NCBI RefSeq assembly: GCF_947503795.1
Contig: NZ_CANNEZ010000001.1
Location: 1,479,001-1,543,000 of the forward strand
Length of the DNA: 64,000 bases
Direction of reading: 5' to 3'
From: an uncultured Jannaschia sp.
GTDB taxonomy: Bacteria > Pseudomonadota > Alphaproteobacteria > Rhodobacterales > Rhodobacteraceae
Position numbers and translations under genes: made by a program. Within the stretch, counting starts at the first letter, position 1. Every line of letters begins with the position of its first letter. The notes below the pieces were generated by a model. That model did not search any database and was not told where the DNA came from. It saw nothing but the letters and a program-made list of their open reading frames with translations. Positions 26,389 to 36,150 of this stretch are shown here, one piece after another.

Positions 26389-27200
26389 TCCGCGCCGCGG
26401 CCCTCGCCCTCGCGCTGACCCTGCCCGCCGCCGCGCAGGCCTGCGGCCCCGAGAGCCCCTGCGACATCGCGAATGGCGTCTATCGCATCGCCCTGCCCGA
26501 CGCGCCGGACGGCCCTGTCCCCGCCGTCATTTTCCTGCACGGCTTCGGCGGCTCGGGCGAAGGGACGATGCGCCAGCGGGGCACCATCGCGGCCTTCACC
26601 GCGCGCGGCTACGCCTTTATCGCGCCCGACGGCCAGCCTCGCGAGGGGCGTGGGGGGCTGCGCTGGAACTTCCGCGACGACGGGCGGGCCCAGACCCGCG
26701 ATGAGGATGATTTCCTGATGGCCGTCGCCGACGATGCCGCCGTCCGCCACGGCGTCGATCGCGACCGGATCGTGCTGGCCGGGTTCTCGAACGGCGCGTT
26801 TCAGGTCACCTATCTCGCCTGCCGGCACCCCGAGGCCTTTGCGGCCTATGCGCCGGTCTCGGGCGGGTTCTGGCGCCCGCATCCCGAGGGTTGCGCCGGA
26901 CCGGTGCGCCTTCTCCAGACCCATGGCTGGTCGGATTCAACCGTGCCGCTGGAGGGCCGCCCGCTGCGCAACGGGGCCTTCGTGCAGGGCGACATCTTCG
27001 CGGGACTGGGCCTCTGGCGACGGGCGAACGGCTGCGCGTGGGATGACCCGGACGGATACACCGAAACGGGGCAGTTTCAGCGGCGCTTCTGGGAATGCGA
27101 CGAGGGCTCGGCGCTGGAGATGGCGCTGTTTCCCGGCGGGCATGGCGTGCCGCAGGGCTGGGCGGACATGGCCGCCGACTGGTTCGAAGCCCTACCCTGA
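26385..27200 (+). CDS. Secreted PHB-depolymerase-like (LpqC/esterase) hydrolase
   Basis: 271 residues. The GTG start at 26385 is chosen because it overlaps the upstream stop and opens a signal peptide (VIRAAALALALTLPAAAQA). Alpha/beta-hydrolase features: oxyanion region FLHGFGGSG, nucleophile elbow AGFSNGAF (Ser), and a late FPGGHGVPQGW with the likely catalytic His. It belongs to the polyhydroxybutyrate depolymerase / feruloyl-esterase-like group; the natural ester is unknown. The paired Cys near the mature N-terminus (ACGPESPC) suits a periplasmic or secreted protein. Confidence 0.8.
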   Translation: MIRAAALALALTLPAAAQACGPESPCDIANGVYRIALPDAPDGPVPAVIFLHGFGGSGEGTMRQRGTIAAFTARGYAFIAPDGQPREGRGGLRWNFRDDGRAQTRDEDDFLMAVADDAAVRHGVDRDRIVLAGFSNGAFQVTYLACRHPEAFAAYAPVSGGFWRPHPEGCAGPVRLLQTHGWSDSTVPLEGRPLRNGAFVQGDIFAGLGLWRRANGCAWDDPDGYTETGQFQRRFWECDEGSALEMALFPGGHGVPQGWADMAADWFEALP

Positions 27201-27203
27201 GGG

Positions 27204-29042
27204 CTATTCGGCGGGCGTCGGCGCCAGCGCGGCGCGCAGCTCGGATCGCCAGTGCCGCGCACGGGTCGCGACCAGCGGGGCGCGCACCTCCTGAGGGGTA
27301 GCGAGCCAGCCCGCGAAGGGGCGCCCCGACAGATGCGAGAGCGGCACGGCGAGGACGAGGCTCGCCATGATCGGCAGGAGCCAGAGCGATACGTAGCCCG
27401 TCGCCATGCCCGCGAGCAGGAGCGCGCCCAGCACCGTTTCGACCGCGTGGAACCGCGCCAGCGTGCCCCAGCCGTGTCGTCCACCGGATCGGTCCTGCGG
27501 TGTCCAGTCGATGCGCCGCCCAGTCAGGGCCGCGACCACGGCCATGGTCTGCTGCACCATCAGGATCGGCGCGTATGCGACCGAGATCGCGATCTCGACC
27601 AGAAGCGAGCCACCGAAGCGCCCGGCGCCGCCGACCTGCGCCAAGGGCGTCCCCGCCGCCAGCAGTGCCACCGCGCCTACGAGCTTGGGCGCGAGCAACA
27701 GGCCGTAGAGCGCGGCCATCAGCCAGACATGGTTGACGGGCGACATCTCGGGCCAGCTCGGCATGGTCGGGTTGGCGGGGGAGAAGTAGTTGATGACGGA
27801 CCGCTCGGCGCTGACCCCGATCATCGCCCAGAGCGTCAGCAGCAGGAACCAAAGCGGCGACAGAAGGTAGCCGATCGCCCCGTGGAAGAGATGGAACCGC
27901 GACAGCGCATGGAGGCCGCGTGTGCCCAGAAGACCGAGATGCTGGAGATTGCCCTTGCACCAGCGCCGGTCCCGCAGGACGTGGTCGATCAGCGTCGGCG
28001 GCGTTTCCTCGTAGGAGCCACGCAGCCGCGGCAGGAAGCGCACCGACCAGCCCGCGCGCCGCAAGAGCCCCGCCTCGACGAAATCATGGCTGAGGATGAG
28101 CTGGTCGCGACCCCGCAGGCCGCGCATATGCGGCAGACCCGCGCTGGCCGCGAAGGCCTGCACGCGCAGGATGGCGTTGTGGCCCCAGTAATTGCCCTCG
28201 CGTCCCGTCCAGCGGGCCAGCCCCTCGGCGAGGGCCGCGCCGTAGACGGCGTTGGCGAATTGCTGGCTGCGCGCGAAAACCGTGTCGGCACCGATCAATT
28301 GCGGGAAGGACTGGATCAGGCCGGCGGACGGATCGCGCCCGAGCGCGTCGGCCAGCGCGCCGATGGCCGACGCGCTCATCAGGCTGTCGGCATCGAGGAT
28401 CAGCATCGCATCATGCGCCCCGCCCCACCGGGTCAGCCATTCGGCGAGGTTGCCGACCTTGCGATCCGTGTTCCGTTCGCGGCGACGGTAGTAGAGCGGC
28501 GCGTCGGGCATACGGGTGCGCAGGGCCGCGAAGGCATGGGCTTCCTGCGCGGCCCGGCCCGGATCGCGGGTGTCCGACAGGATGTAGAGCGCGAAGCGGT
28601 GCGCCCCCGGCTTCCGCGCCAGCCGCTCGAGCATGGCAGCGGCGTTGCCGAAGACGTCCCACGGCGCCTCTTCATGGACGGGCACCAGAAGCGCCACGTC
28701 GAGCGCCGTGACCGGCCCCGTCTCGGGGGCCGCGCGGCGCTGCATGGCGGCGGCCCCGGCAAGCACGGTCACGAAGGTCAGCGCGATCCAGAAGAACCCG
28801 ACCGCGATCAGCGTGGCCAGAAGCCCCTCGGCCCAAGTCGTCCCGTCGGTCGCAAACCAAGCGAGAAACGCCCAGAGCAGGCCGCCCGTCGCGATGGCCG
28901 CCGGCAGGAACGTTCCCATCCGCCAGCGCGCGGCGACGGGGTCGGGCGTGGCACCGGGGGCGAGGTCATCGCGGAACGCGCGGCCGAGATCCTGTCTCGG
29001 ATGGGCCAACGGCGCCTCGGGGGGCATGCCGGCGCGCGTCAT
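27204..29042 (-). CDS. opgH: Glucans biosynthesis glucosyltransferase H
   Basis: 612 residues, short compared with the enterobacterial form (about 850) and in line with Rhodobacter-type OpgH. GT2 features: VALLVPVHEEAPWDV, LILDADSLMS (DxD-type), SHDFVEAGLLRRAGW and the DRRWCKGN element (RxxRW). About seven membrane helices flank the catalytic domain. It polymerises UDP-glucose to the beta-1,2 backbone of osmoregulated periplasmic glucans and extrudes it. The start overlaps the OpgG stop by 4 nt. Last gene of the operon. Confidence 0.9.
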   Translation of the reverse strand: MTRAGMPPEAPLAHPRQDLGRAFRDDLAPGATPDPVAARWRMGTFLPAAIATGGLLWAFLAWFATDGTTWAEGLLATLIAVGFFWIALTFVTVLAGAAAMQRRAAPETGPVTALDVALLVPVHEEAPWDVFGNAAAMLERLARKPGAHRFALYILSDTRDPGRAAQEAHAFAALRTRMPDAPLYYRRRERNTDRKVGNLAEWLTRWGGAHDAMLILDADSLMSASAIGALADALGRDPSAGLIQSFPQLIGADTVFARSQQFANAVYGAALAEGLARWTGREGNYWGHNAILRVQAFAASAGLPHMRGLRGRDQLILSHDFVEAGLLRRAGWSVRFLPRLRGSYEETPPTLIDHVLRDRRWCKGNLQHLGLLGTRGLHALSRFHLFHGAIGYLLSPLWFLLLTLWAMIGVSAERSVINYFSPANPTMPSWPEMSPVNHVWLMAALYGLLLAPKLVGAVALLAAGTPLAQVGGAGRFGGSLLVEIAISVAYAPILMVQQTMAVVAALTGRRIDWTPQDRSGGRHGWGTLARFHAVETVLGALLLAGMATGYVSLWLLPIMASLVLAVPLSHLSGRPFAGWLATPQEVRAPLVATRARHWRSELRAALAPTPAE

Positions 29043-30556
29043 GCGGCCGTCCAACGATAGAGCCAGACTTCCGAGGCGGCCTGTCCGCCCCGCATGAGCT
29101 GCGCGCGGAGTTCCGCTGCCTCGCGTTCGCCCGGATCGAAGGTGAAGGCGAGGCGCGCGCCGCCGGTCTCGGGATTGCGCTGCAGGATGCCGCCCGAGGT
29201 GTCCGCCTGGTTCGAGGAGACATGCAGCGTGACGTCCGACAGGTCGCCCGAGAGCGCGGGGTGGTCGGCGAAGTCGATCGCGGCCAGCCACCGGTCGCCC
29301 TCAAAATTGCGCCCCATATGGGTGTCGCGAACAGGGGCCACGTCGGGGCGGCCGGGCGCATCGGCATTGCCATGCCACGACATCCGGTAGGCGAAGCGAT
29401 GCTCCTCGCCGGCGGCCAGCGGCACGCGCGGGCGCCAATAGGCGACGATATTGTCGTAGATTTCGCGGTCCGACGGGATCTCGACCAGCCGGACGACGCC
29501 CGCGCCCCAATCGCCCATGGGCTCGATCCAGAGGCTCGGCCGCTCGTGGTAATGCGCCTCCAGATCGGCGAAATCCGAGAGCTTGTCGGCGCGCTGGCGC
29601 AGCCCGAAGCCACGCGGGTTCTCATCGACGAAGCTCGACACCTGAAGCTCCACCGGGTTGGCCAGTTGCCGCCACAGCATCTCGCCCGCGCCGTTCCAGA
29701 TCGAGAGGCCGTCGCTGTCATGGATCGCGGGGCGGAAATCGTCGAAGCGGGGGCGGTTCGTCTGGTCGTAGAGGAACATCGAGGTCAGCGGCGCGATACC
29801 CGCATGGTCCAGATCGACGCGCGGGTAGAGCGTCGCCTCGACCTCCATCACGCAGGCGGGGCCGGGCTGGACGACGAAGCGGTAGGCGCCCGCGACCGAC
29901 GGGCTGTCGAGCAGCGCGTGCAGGACGACGCGGTCATCGCCGGGCACAGGCGTCTCGACCCACATGCGGGTGAAATCGGGAAACTCTTCACCCTGCGGAT
30001 CGCCCGTCCGGAGCGCCAGACCCCGCGCGGACAGCCCGTATTGCTGCGCCGCCCCGATGGCGCGGAAATAGCTGGCGCCCTGGAAGACGGCGAACTCGCG
30101 GGCATTCGTCTCGCCCGGAAACACGTGGCGCAGGCGCAGACCCGAAAACCCCATCGTCGCATCCACCGGCAGCTCGGGCGCGCGATCCGTCCAGTCGAAC
30201 AGGTCCATGTCGAAGGCGAGCCTGTGCGCGGTTGCGTTCTCGACCACCGCGACCTCGACGGCGCGCGGGAAGTAGAGGCCGGGATGGAAGAGATCCATCT
30301 CGAAGCCCCGCGCCTCGCCCGCCCAGACGGCGCGGCGCGTGTCGAACCAGAACTTGCGGTACTGGTCGTAGGTCAGGTCGCGCCACGGCGCGGGGATCAG
30401 CGGGCGCGGCGCGAAGGGACGCGACGCGAGATCGCGGGCCATCGCGCGCACGGTCTCCGCGTCGAACGGCATGGCCGAGACATATTGCGGCATCGCGGCC
30501 AGCGGCCGGGCCAGGGCCAGCGCCGAGACGCCCGCGAGGAAGACGCGCCGCTTCAT
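29039..30556 (-). CDS. opgG: Glucan biosynthesis protein G
   Basis: 505 residues. N-terminal MKRRVFLAGVSALALARPLAA has a twin Arg and a short hydrophobic core, so Tat or Sec export. The mature protein follows the MdoG pattern: YDQYRKFWFDTRRAVWAG, GLYFPRAVEV, FPDFTRMWVETP, TSMFLYDQTN and ENPRGFGLRQR near 325-335. Periplasmic, needed for branching or release of the glucan backbone made by OpgH. Overlaps both neighbouring genes by 4 nt. Confidence 0.9.
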   Translation of the reverse strand: MKRRVFLAGVSALALARPLAAMPQYVSAMPFDAETVRAMARDLASRPFAPRPLIPAPWRDLTYDQYRKFWFDTRRAVWAGEARGFEMDLFHPGLYFPRAVEVAVVENATAHRLAFDMDLFDWTDRAPELPVDATMGFSGLRLRHVFPGETNAREFAVFQGASYFRAIGAAQQYGLSARGLALRTGDPQGEEFPDFTRMWVETPVPGDDRVVLHALLDSPSVAGAYRFVVQPGPACVMEVEATLYPRVDLDHAGIAPLTSMFLYDQTNRPRFDDFRPAIHDSDGLSIWNGAGEMLWRQLANPVELQVSSFVDENPRGFGLRQRADKLSDFADLEAHYHERPSLWIEPMGDWGAGVVRLVEIPSDREIYDNIVAYWRPRVPLAAGEEHRFAYRMSWHGNADAPGRPDVAPVRDTHMGRNFEGDRWLAAIDFADHPALSGDLSDVTLHVSSNQADTSGGILQRNPETGGARLAFTFDPGEREAAELRAQLMRGGQAASEVWLYRWTAA

Positions 30557-31878
30557 CGTCGGGCCCGCCACGGCTGCGACTTGAACCATCCGGCGGTGTA
30601 CGCGCAGAGGATCAGAAGCGCGAAGCCGGTCAGGTTCACGAAGGCCCAGGTCGCCGCGTTGCGCCCGATCACGTCGAGGACGAAGCCGCTGAGCCGCGCG
30701 AGGACCATCGAGAAGACGAAGACCGCGAGGCTCTGTTGCCCGACCTTGGTCACGAGGCGGATGAGACCGTTCCAGAGCCGTGCGCCCGCGCCCTGCCCGG
30801 CCGCCACGAGCCGCTGACCGCCCGTGCCCGCCGCCGCCCAGAAGAGATAGGCGAGGCTGAGGAAGTGGATGTAGTGCAGCGGTCCGAAATCGGACTTGTC
30901 GAACCACGCGCCGTTCGCCTGCCGCCAGTCGAAGATCGGATTGCAGGACCCGAAGCCCGTCTCGGTGCAAGCGGTGAGCGCAGTCCATGCGTCCTTGACC
31001 GGCTCGGTCTGGAAAAAGCGAAAGCCGATCGACGAGAGCAGCATCGACACCAACACGACCGCGAGTGCGAGGCCCAGCAGCCACGCCTTGACCGGCGGCG
31101 CGGGGATCCAGCCACGCATGAAGGCGAAGCCGGTGAAAAAGATGAGTTGCCACCCGAAGGGGTTGAAGAACCAGTTGCGGTCCGACCACGGCTCGGCCGG
31201 AAGGGCCAGATGCAGGTGCCCAAGGCCGAGCCATTCGAGAAACGCGCCCTGCGCGAAGACCCAGACCGTCAGCGAGACCGCCGCCAGGAGCGGCAGCGAC
31301 ACGCGGGCCAGGGCCACCACGGCCGGCATCATCACCAGGACGACCATGTACATGGGCAGGATGTCGAAATAGTTCGGCACGTAGGTCAGCGTCAGCAGGC
31401 CGATCATCTGTGGTGCCGGCTCGGCGAAGAACTTCCACAGGTTAAGCGTGCCGATATATTCCTTCTCGAACGCGCCCGAGGCATCGATCGTCGCGAGGAT
31501 CGTCGCGATGGCCACGAACATCGCGATATGCGCCCAGTAGATCTGCCAGACGCGGTAGCCGACGCGCGCGGTCCCCATGAGCCAGCCCAGCCGGTCGAAG
31601 GTGCGCCCGAAGGCGATGGCCGAGGCCATGCCAGAGCAGAAGACGAAGATCTCGGTCGCGTCCGAAAAGCCGAACCGCGCGGGGATCCAGAGCGTCCAGG
31701 CGTTTCCGGGCGTGTGGGCCAAGAGGATGATGAACATCGCCAGCCCGCGAAACACGTCGAGGCGCGGGTCGCGGATCGCCGCGCCCGCCGTCGCGGTCGT
31801 GGCGCCCGGCGTGGCGGCGAAGCCGGTCGCGGGTGCGGTCGTCGTCATGTCGGACAGGCCCTTGGCATCCCTCGGCAT
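30553..31878 (-). CDS. opgC: OpgC-type membrane acyltransferase for periplasmic glucans
   Basis: 441 residues with about ten membrane helices. The first helix region RDPRLDVFRGLAMFIILLAHTPGN is the OpgC signature, and the Arg/His pattern is that of membrane acyltransferases that succinylate glucans. ATG 31878 directly follows the stop of the upstream TPR gene (TAG-ATG). An internal ATG at 31848 (MTTTAPATG) is the alternative; neither has a strong SD. The Thr/Ala-rich first 30 residues are probably disordered. Confidence 0.85.
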   Translation of the reverse strand: MPRDAKGLSDMTTTAPATGFAATPGATTATAGAAIRDPRLDVFRGLAMFIILLAHTPGNAWTLWIPARFGFSDATEIFVFCSGMASAIAFGRTFDRLGWLMGTARVGYRVWQIYWAHIAMFVAIATILATIDASGAFEKEYIGTLNLWKFFAEPAPQMIGLLTLTYVPNYFDILPMYMVVLVMMPAVVALARVSLPLLAAVSLTVWVFAQGAFLEWLGLGHLHLALPAEPWSDRNWFFNPFGWQLIFFTGFAFMRGWIPAPPVKAWLLGLALAVVLVSMLLSSIGFRFFQTEPVKDAWTALTACTETGFGSCNPIFDWRQANGAWFDKSDFGPLHYIHFLSLAYLFWAAAGTGGQRLVAAGQGAGARLWNGLIRLVTKVGQQSLAVFVFSMVLARLSGFVLDVIGRNAATWAFVNLTGFALLILCAYTAGWFKSQPWRARR

Positions 31879-33234
31879 CTAGCCCGTCGCCGCACCGCGG
31901 AAAACGTGTTTCTGCGCCGCCGCGATCTTTTGGCGGCGGCTTGCCGCGTAGTTGTCCTCGGTCCCGCCGCGCCGGGCCGTGCGGTCGGCGATCAGCGCTT
32001 CGGTCTCGCCCAACCGTCCGGCGCGCAGCCCCGCGTCGATGCACAGCCGCTCGAAGACGTCGCGCTGCGCGTGGCTGCCGCCCGCGTCGGGCATGTAAGG
32101 GCGGGCGCGCGACAGGGCGGCGAAGGCGGTGTCGTAATCGCCCTCGCCGAAGGCCGCGACACCGCGCGCGGCGTCCATCCCCGGCGCGGCCATCCGTGCG
32201 GCGACCCCATCCTGCCGACCCGCATCCGACGCGATCCGCGCGGCCAGCCGATCGGCGGCATCGGGGCGGTGATCGCCCGCGAGCGCCAGCATGTAGTGCA
32301 GGTCGGCAAAGATCAGGCAGCCATCCTCGGTCCGCCGTTCGGACAGATCGGCCAGCTCGACCCAGCGTTCGCCGACATCGACGCCCTCCAGCTCCAGCCG
32401 GGACAGAAGGGACGTCGCATTGGCGATGTCGCGGTAGTCGTCGGTCTGTTCGGCCCGGACCTGCGCGTCATAAGTGGCCAGAGCTTCGTCGAGGCGCCCG
32501 AGATCGAGCAGCATCAGCGCGCGGTGCCACCAGACGTGGAAGCGGAAGTTGTTGCAATGCGCCCAGACCGCCTCGCGCCCGTCGAGCCACCCGAGGCCCC
32601 CTGCCGCGTCGCCGGTCATGTCGTGGACATGGGCGACCGCGTGCAAGCCCCAGGCATCGTCGGGGGCGATCTCCAGCGCCCGGTGCCCGGCGCGCGTCGC
32701 TGCACCGTGCTCGCCCGTCTCCTCCAGCGCGAAGGCGTGGCACCCGAGAAGATATCCACGCCCCGCATGGTCCTCGCCATGGGCGGGCAGACATCGCTCG
32801 ACCGAAGCGCGCATCCCCACCGCATCGCCGATCACGAAGCGGATCGCATGGCAGAGCTTCATCAGGAGCGTATCGCCCGGCGCCTCGGCCAGCACGGCCT
32901 CGAGCGCGCCGATGGCCCCGTCGTAATCCCCTGCCAACAGCCGTTCGAGCGATGCGGTCAGCGCCCGCTCCCGGCCGTTGCCCTCGCCCCGCTTGGCGGC
33001 GGCCAGCGCCTCCTCGGCGACGGCCATCCCCTCGCGCCGCCCGAGAAGCGCCATGAAGAGCCCCTTGAGTGCATGGCCCGAGGCGTGGTCGGGCGCCGCG
33101 TCCAGAAGGCGTCCCAGATGCACGGGCGTCGCCGCGCCATGCGAGAGGAAGGCGCGCGCCGTGTCGTTCCAATGACCGAGGGCCGCCGCGGGCAGCGTCA
33201 CCGGCTGGTCGAAGATGTCGTGCAGGACGGGCAT
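31879..33234 (-). CDS. TPR-repeat protein of the glucan operon
   Basis: 451 residues of alpha-helical tetratricopeptide-type repeats. Clear copies are DYDGAIGALEAVLAEAPGD and GRLDEALATYDAQVRAEQ. ATG 33234 is chosen because GGAG lies 7 nt upstream. No signal peptide or membrane helix is seen, so it is likely cytoplasmic. It is the first gene of the opgC-opgG-opgH transcription unit with no gap to opgC. Role unknown; a scaffold or regulator of glucan synthesis is possible but not shown. Confidence 0.72.
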   Translation of the reverse strand: MPVLHDIFDQPVTLPAAALGHWNDTARAFLSHGAATPVHLGRLLDAAPDHASGHALKGLFMALLGRREGMAVAEEALAAAKRGEGNGRERALTASLERLLAGDYDGAIGALEAVLAEAPGDTLLMKLCHAIRFVIGDAVGMRASVERCLPAHGEDHAGRGYLLGCHAFALEETGEHGAATRAGHRALEIAPDDAWGLHAVAHVHDMTGDAAGGLGWLDGREAVWAHCNNFRFHVWWHRALMLLDLGRLDEALATYDAQVRAEQTDDYRDIANATSLLSRLELEGVDVGERWVELADLSERRTEDGCLIFADLHYMLALAGDHRPDAADRLAARIASDAGRQDGVAARMAAPGMDAARGVAAFGEGDYDTAFAALSRARPYMPDAGGSHAQRDVFERLCIDAGLRAGRLGETEALIADRTARRGGTEDNYAASRRQKIAAAQKHVFRGAATG

Positions 33235-33333
33235 GGGGCGGCTCCGGGGCAAGTGTCCCCACGGGCTTAGCCGGGGTGCCCGCGTCATCCTATAGCCGCA
33301 GGTCCCGTGTCACGGACACGTTACGAAACGCGA

Positions 33334-33367
33334 GCGGGGCGGCGCCCCGCCGCCGAAGGGAGGCGGC
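33334..33367 (-). terminator. Candidate GC-rich hairpins after CoA-transferase gene
   Basis: Read on the minus strand, the CoA-transferase stop is followed by a GCCGCC/GGCGGC hairpin (33349-33367) and a perfect 7-bp GCGGGGC/GCCCCGC hairpin with a 3-nt loop (33334-33350). They share bases and so may be alternatives. No U-tract of note follows, so termination is only suggested. The remaining gap before the TPR gene's start shows nothing else. Confidence 0.4.
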
Positions 33368-33368
33368 C

Positions 33369-34559
33369 TTATTCCGCGAAGGGATCGTCGCGCTCCAACC
33401 GGTCGGTGTGGGCCCCGAAGCGCGGCGGCGGGCGGCGATAGGTGACGGGCGTGCGCGATAGCTTCAGCGGGTTGCCGACCAGCGGCAGGGTCGCGTCTCC
33501 CGGCCCCTCCATGTCCAGCGCCATGCCGCGTGCCGCGACCTGCTCGGTCTCGAACACTTCGGGCAATGTTTTGACAGGCCCCACCGGCACGCCCGCAGCC
33601 TCGAGCCCGGCGGTCAGGTCGGCCGACCGCATCGCCGCCATCGCGGGCTCCAGGATGGCCGCCAGCGCGGCGCGGTTCGCGATCCGGGCGGGGTTGGTCG
33701 CGAACCGCCCGTCCGTCGCGAGGTCTCCCAGCCCCAGCACGCCGCAGAACCGCCGGAACTGCCCATCATTGCCGACCGCGACGATGACGTGGCCGTCCGA
33801 TGTCGCATAGACGCCGTAAGGCACGATGTTCGGGTGGTCGTTGCCGCGCCGTTTGGGTGCCTCGCCGGTCAATCGCGTGTTGACCGCCTCGTTGATCGTC
33901 CAGGCGATCTGGCTGTCGACGAGGGCGACGTCCACATGCTGGCCCTCGCCCGTCGCCTCGGCATGGCGCAGCGCGGCCAGAAGGCCCACGCATGCATACA
34001 TGCCGCACATCACGTCCGCGATGCCGACCCCGACCTTCATCGGTTGGCCCTCCGGGTCGCCCGTCAGGGACATGATGCCGCCGTAGCCCTGCGCCATCAG
34101 GTCGTAGCCCGGCTTCGACGCATTTGGCCCCGTCTGACCGAAGCCGGAGATCGAGCCGTAGACGAGCCGTGGGTTGACCGCCGACAGCGCCGCATAGTCG
34201 AGCCCGTATTTCGCCAGCCCGCCCGGCTTGAAGTTCTCGATCACGATATCGGCCATCGCGGCGAGGCGCTTGATCTCGGCCTGTCCGGCCTCGGAGGCGA
34301 TATCGATCCCGACCGACAGCTTGTTGCGGTTGGCGCACATGAAATAGGCCGACAAATCCGTGTCTTCCGCGCCGTCCTTCACGTAAGGAGGACCCCATTG
34401 GCGCGTGTCGTCGCCGCCCGATGCGGGATTCTCGACCTTGAGAACCGTGGCCCCCAGATCGCCCAGAAGCTGCGTGCAGGTCGGCCCGGCCAGGATGCGG
34501 CTGAGATCGAGGACGCGGACACCCGCGAGCGGGCCCGCCGGTTCAGATGCGTCCGTCAT
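33369..34559 (-). CDS. Class III (CaiB/BaiF) CoA-transferase
   Basis: 396 residues. LAGVRVLDLSRILAGPTCTQLLGDLGATVLKVE at the N-terminus and the catalytic Asp region KPGYDLMAQG (Asp near 168) define the family, with VALVDSQIAWT and the two interlocked-ring domains. It moves CoA between a donor thioester and a carboxylate. The start lies 17 nt inside the upstream ThDP-enzyme gene, so the two are translationally coupled. A formyl-CoA:oxalate-type pairing with a ThDP decarboxylase is one hypothesis. Confidence 0.87.
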   Translation of the reverse strand: MTDASEPAGPLAGVRVLDLSRILAGPTCTQLLGDLGATVLKVENPASGGDDTRQWGPPYVKDGAEDTDLSAYFMCANRNKLSVGIDIASEAGQAEIKRLAAMADIVIENFKPGGLAKYGLDYAALSAVNPRLVYGSISGFGQTGPNASKPGYDLMAQGYGGIMSLTGDPEGQPMKVGVGIADVMCGMYACVGLLAALRHAEATGEGQHVDVALVDSQIAWTINEAVNTRLTGEAPKRRGNDHPNIVPYGVYATSDGHVIVAVGNDGQFRRFCGVLGLGDLATDGRFATNPARIANRAALAAILEPAMAAMRSADLTAGLEAAGVPVGPVKTLPEVFETEQVAARGMALDMEGPGDATLPLVGNPLKLSRTPVTYRRPPPRFGAHTDRLERDDPFAE

Positions 34560-36150
34560 AGGCTCTCCGATCGATATGGGCCGCGATCAGCGTGAAGCTG
34601 TCGGCCACCAGCGCAGTGTCCATCGCGGCGCGCAGGGCCTCGCGGTCATGGACATCGACGCCGTGGCCGCCGAAGCCCCGCGCGACGGCGGCGTGGTCGG
34701 TGCCGTCGAAATCGACGCCTGCATTCCGCATCTGGCGCTGGCGCTGTTTCAGTTCGATCAGGGCGAGCGAGCGATCGACGAAAACCACGATCACCACCGG
34801 GAGACCCAGCGAGGCGGCCGAGGCCAACTCGCCCGCCACCATCAGGAAGCCCGCGTCGCCCGTGAAGGCCACGACGGGTCGCTCGGGCGCCGCGCGCTTG
34901 GCCCCAAGCGCCAGCGGCAAGGCGCAGCCCATGGTGCAGAGGCCCGAGGATTGCAGGAGCATGCGCGGCGCCGGGCAGTCCCACATCTGGCTCAGAAGGA
35001 TACGATGCGCGCCACTATCGACCGTCGCGATGGTATCGGGCGGACAGACGGCGCGGCAGGTCTCGATCACGGCGCCCGGACCCCAGTCTTCGGCGGCGAA
35101 GGCGTCCTTCAGGGCTGCGTGGGTCGAGGACACGTCCCAGACCGACCCGGCTTCGATCTCATCGCCGAGATAGTCCAGCGTCTCGCCCACCGGGGCCACG
35201 GCCTCCAGCGTCGCGCCGTGCATGCCGTGGGTGTTGGCCGCGTGGCAGATATCGAGGACGTTCTGCGTCTCGGGATCCCAGACCTCGCGCCAGCCGGTCC
35301 GCATCTCGATCGGGTCATAACCCGCGAGGATCACGAGATCCGCCTCGCGGAAAAGCGGCAAGAGATGGGTGTCGGCCTTCGGCGACAGGCCCGCGCCGCC
35401 GAGGCAAAGAGGGTGGTCCTCGGGCATCAGGCCCTTGCCCTTGTAGGTCGTGACCAGCGGCACGCCATGCGCCTCGCAAAAGCGAAGGATCGCGTCGCCC
35501 GCGTCGTCGCGGACGGCGTCGAGCCCGGCCAGCATGATCGGACGCTTCGCCTCGGCCAGCCAGTCTCGCGCCGTCTCCAGCGCGTCGACCCCGATGCTGC
35601 CCGGCGCGGTGGCGGGCCGCCGTACGGGCGCATCGGCCACCGCCTGATCTGCGACCGAGATCGGCACGTCGATCAGCACGGGACCGCACCGACCGCCCGC
35701 CCCGCCGGTAGCGATCCGCACCGCCTTGTCGGCCTGCACCGCGGCCGCCTCGGGAGTGAGCGTGAAGGTCGCGCGCGTGATCGGGGCCAGCACCGCGCGG
35801 TGGTCGAGCACCTGGTGGGTGTAGGTCTCGGCCTCCGCCGCATCGACGCATCCCGTCAGCACGATCATCGGCACCCGATCCTGATCGGCATTGGCGATCA
35901 CGTTGATGCCGTTCATCAGGCCCGGCCCCACCGTCGCCACGAGGATCGCGGGCGCGCCGTCGACATGATGCCCGCCCTCGGCCATGAACCCGGCCGCGTT
36001 CTCGTGGTGGCAGAGATGGAACGCAATGCCCGCCGCTTCCAGCGCGTCGACGAGGGTCAGGACCTCGCCGCCGGGCATCCCGAAGGCGTGCCGGCAGCCG
36101 GCATCGTGAAGTCGTCGGGCGAGGGCGTCAGCGGCGCGGATCGTGCTCAT
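34543..36150 (-). CDS. Thiamine-diphosphate enzyme (acetolactate-synthase-like)
   Basis: 535 residues in the three-domain POX/AHAS order. The N-terminal Pyr domain holds the catalytic Glu (CHHENAAGF, near 50). The central domain lacks a clear FAD signature. The C-terminal PP domain carries FTGDAGFLMVAGELASA, with VVFVD where the usual Asn-Asn is expected. Candidates are an oxo-acid or oxalyl-CoA-type decarboxylase or carboligase rather than true AHAS, given its CoA-transferase and acyl-CoA dehydrogenase partners. Overlaps both neighbours. Confidence 0.8.
   Translation of the reverse strand: MSTIRAADALARRLHDAGCRHAFGMPGGEVLTLVDALEAAGIAFHLCHHENAAGFMAEGGHHVDGAPAILVATVGPGLMNGINVIANADQDRVPMIVLTGCVDAAEAETYTHQVLDHRAVLAPITRATFTLTPEAAAVQADKAVRIATGGAGGRCGPVLIDVPISVADQAVADAPVRRPATAPGSIGVDALETARDWLAEAKRPIMLAGLDAVRDDAGDAILRFCEAHGVPLVTTYKGKGLMPEDHPLCLGGAGLSPKADTHLLPLFREADLVILAGYDPIEMRTGWREVWDPETQNVLDICHAANTHGMHGATLEAVAPVGETLDYLGDEIEAGSVWDVSSTHAALKDAFAAEDWGPGAVIETCRAVCPPDTIATVDSGAHRILLSQMWDCPAPRMLLQSSGLCTMGCALPLALGAKRAAPERPVVAFTGDAGFLMVAGELASAASLGLPVVIVVFVDRSLALIELKQRQRQMRNAGVDFDGTDHAAVARGFGGHGVDVHDREALRAAMDTALVADSFTLIAAHIDRRAYDGRI

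Noticed and set aside
34543-36150. Calling the ThDP enzyme a true acetolactate synthase
   Set aside because: No regulatory small subunit gene is adjacent, the operon context is CoA-based, and the cofactor motif is atypical.
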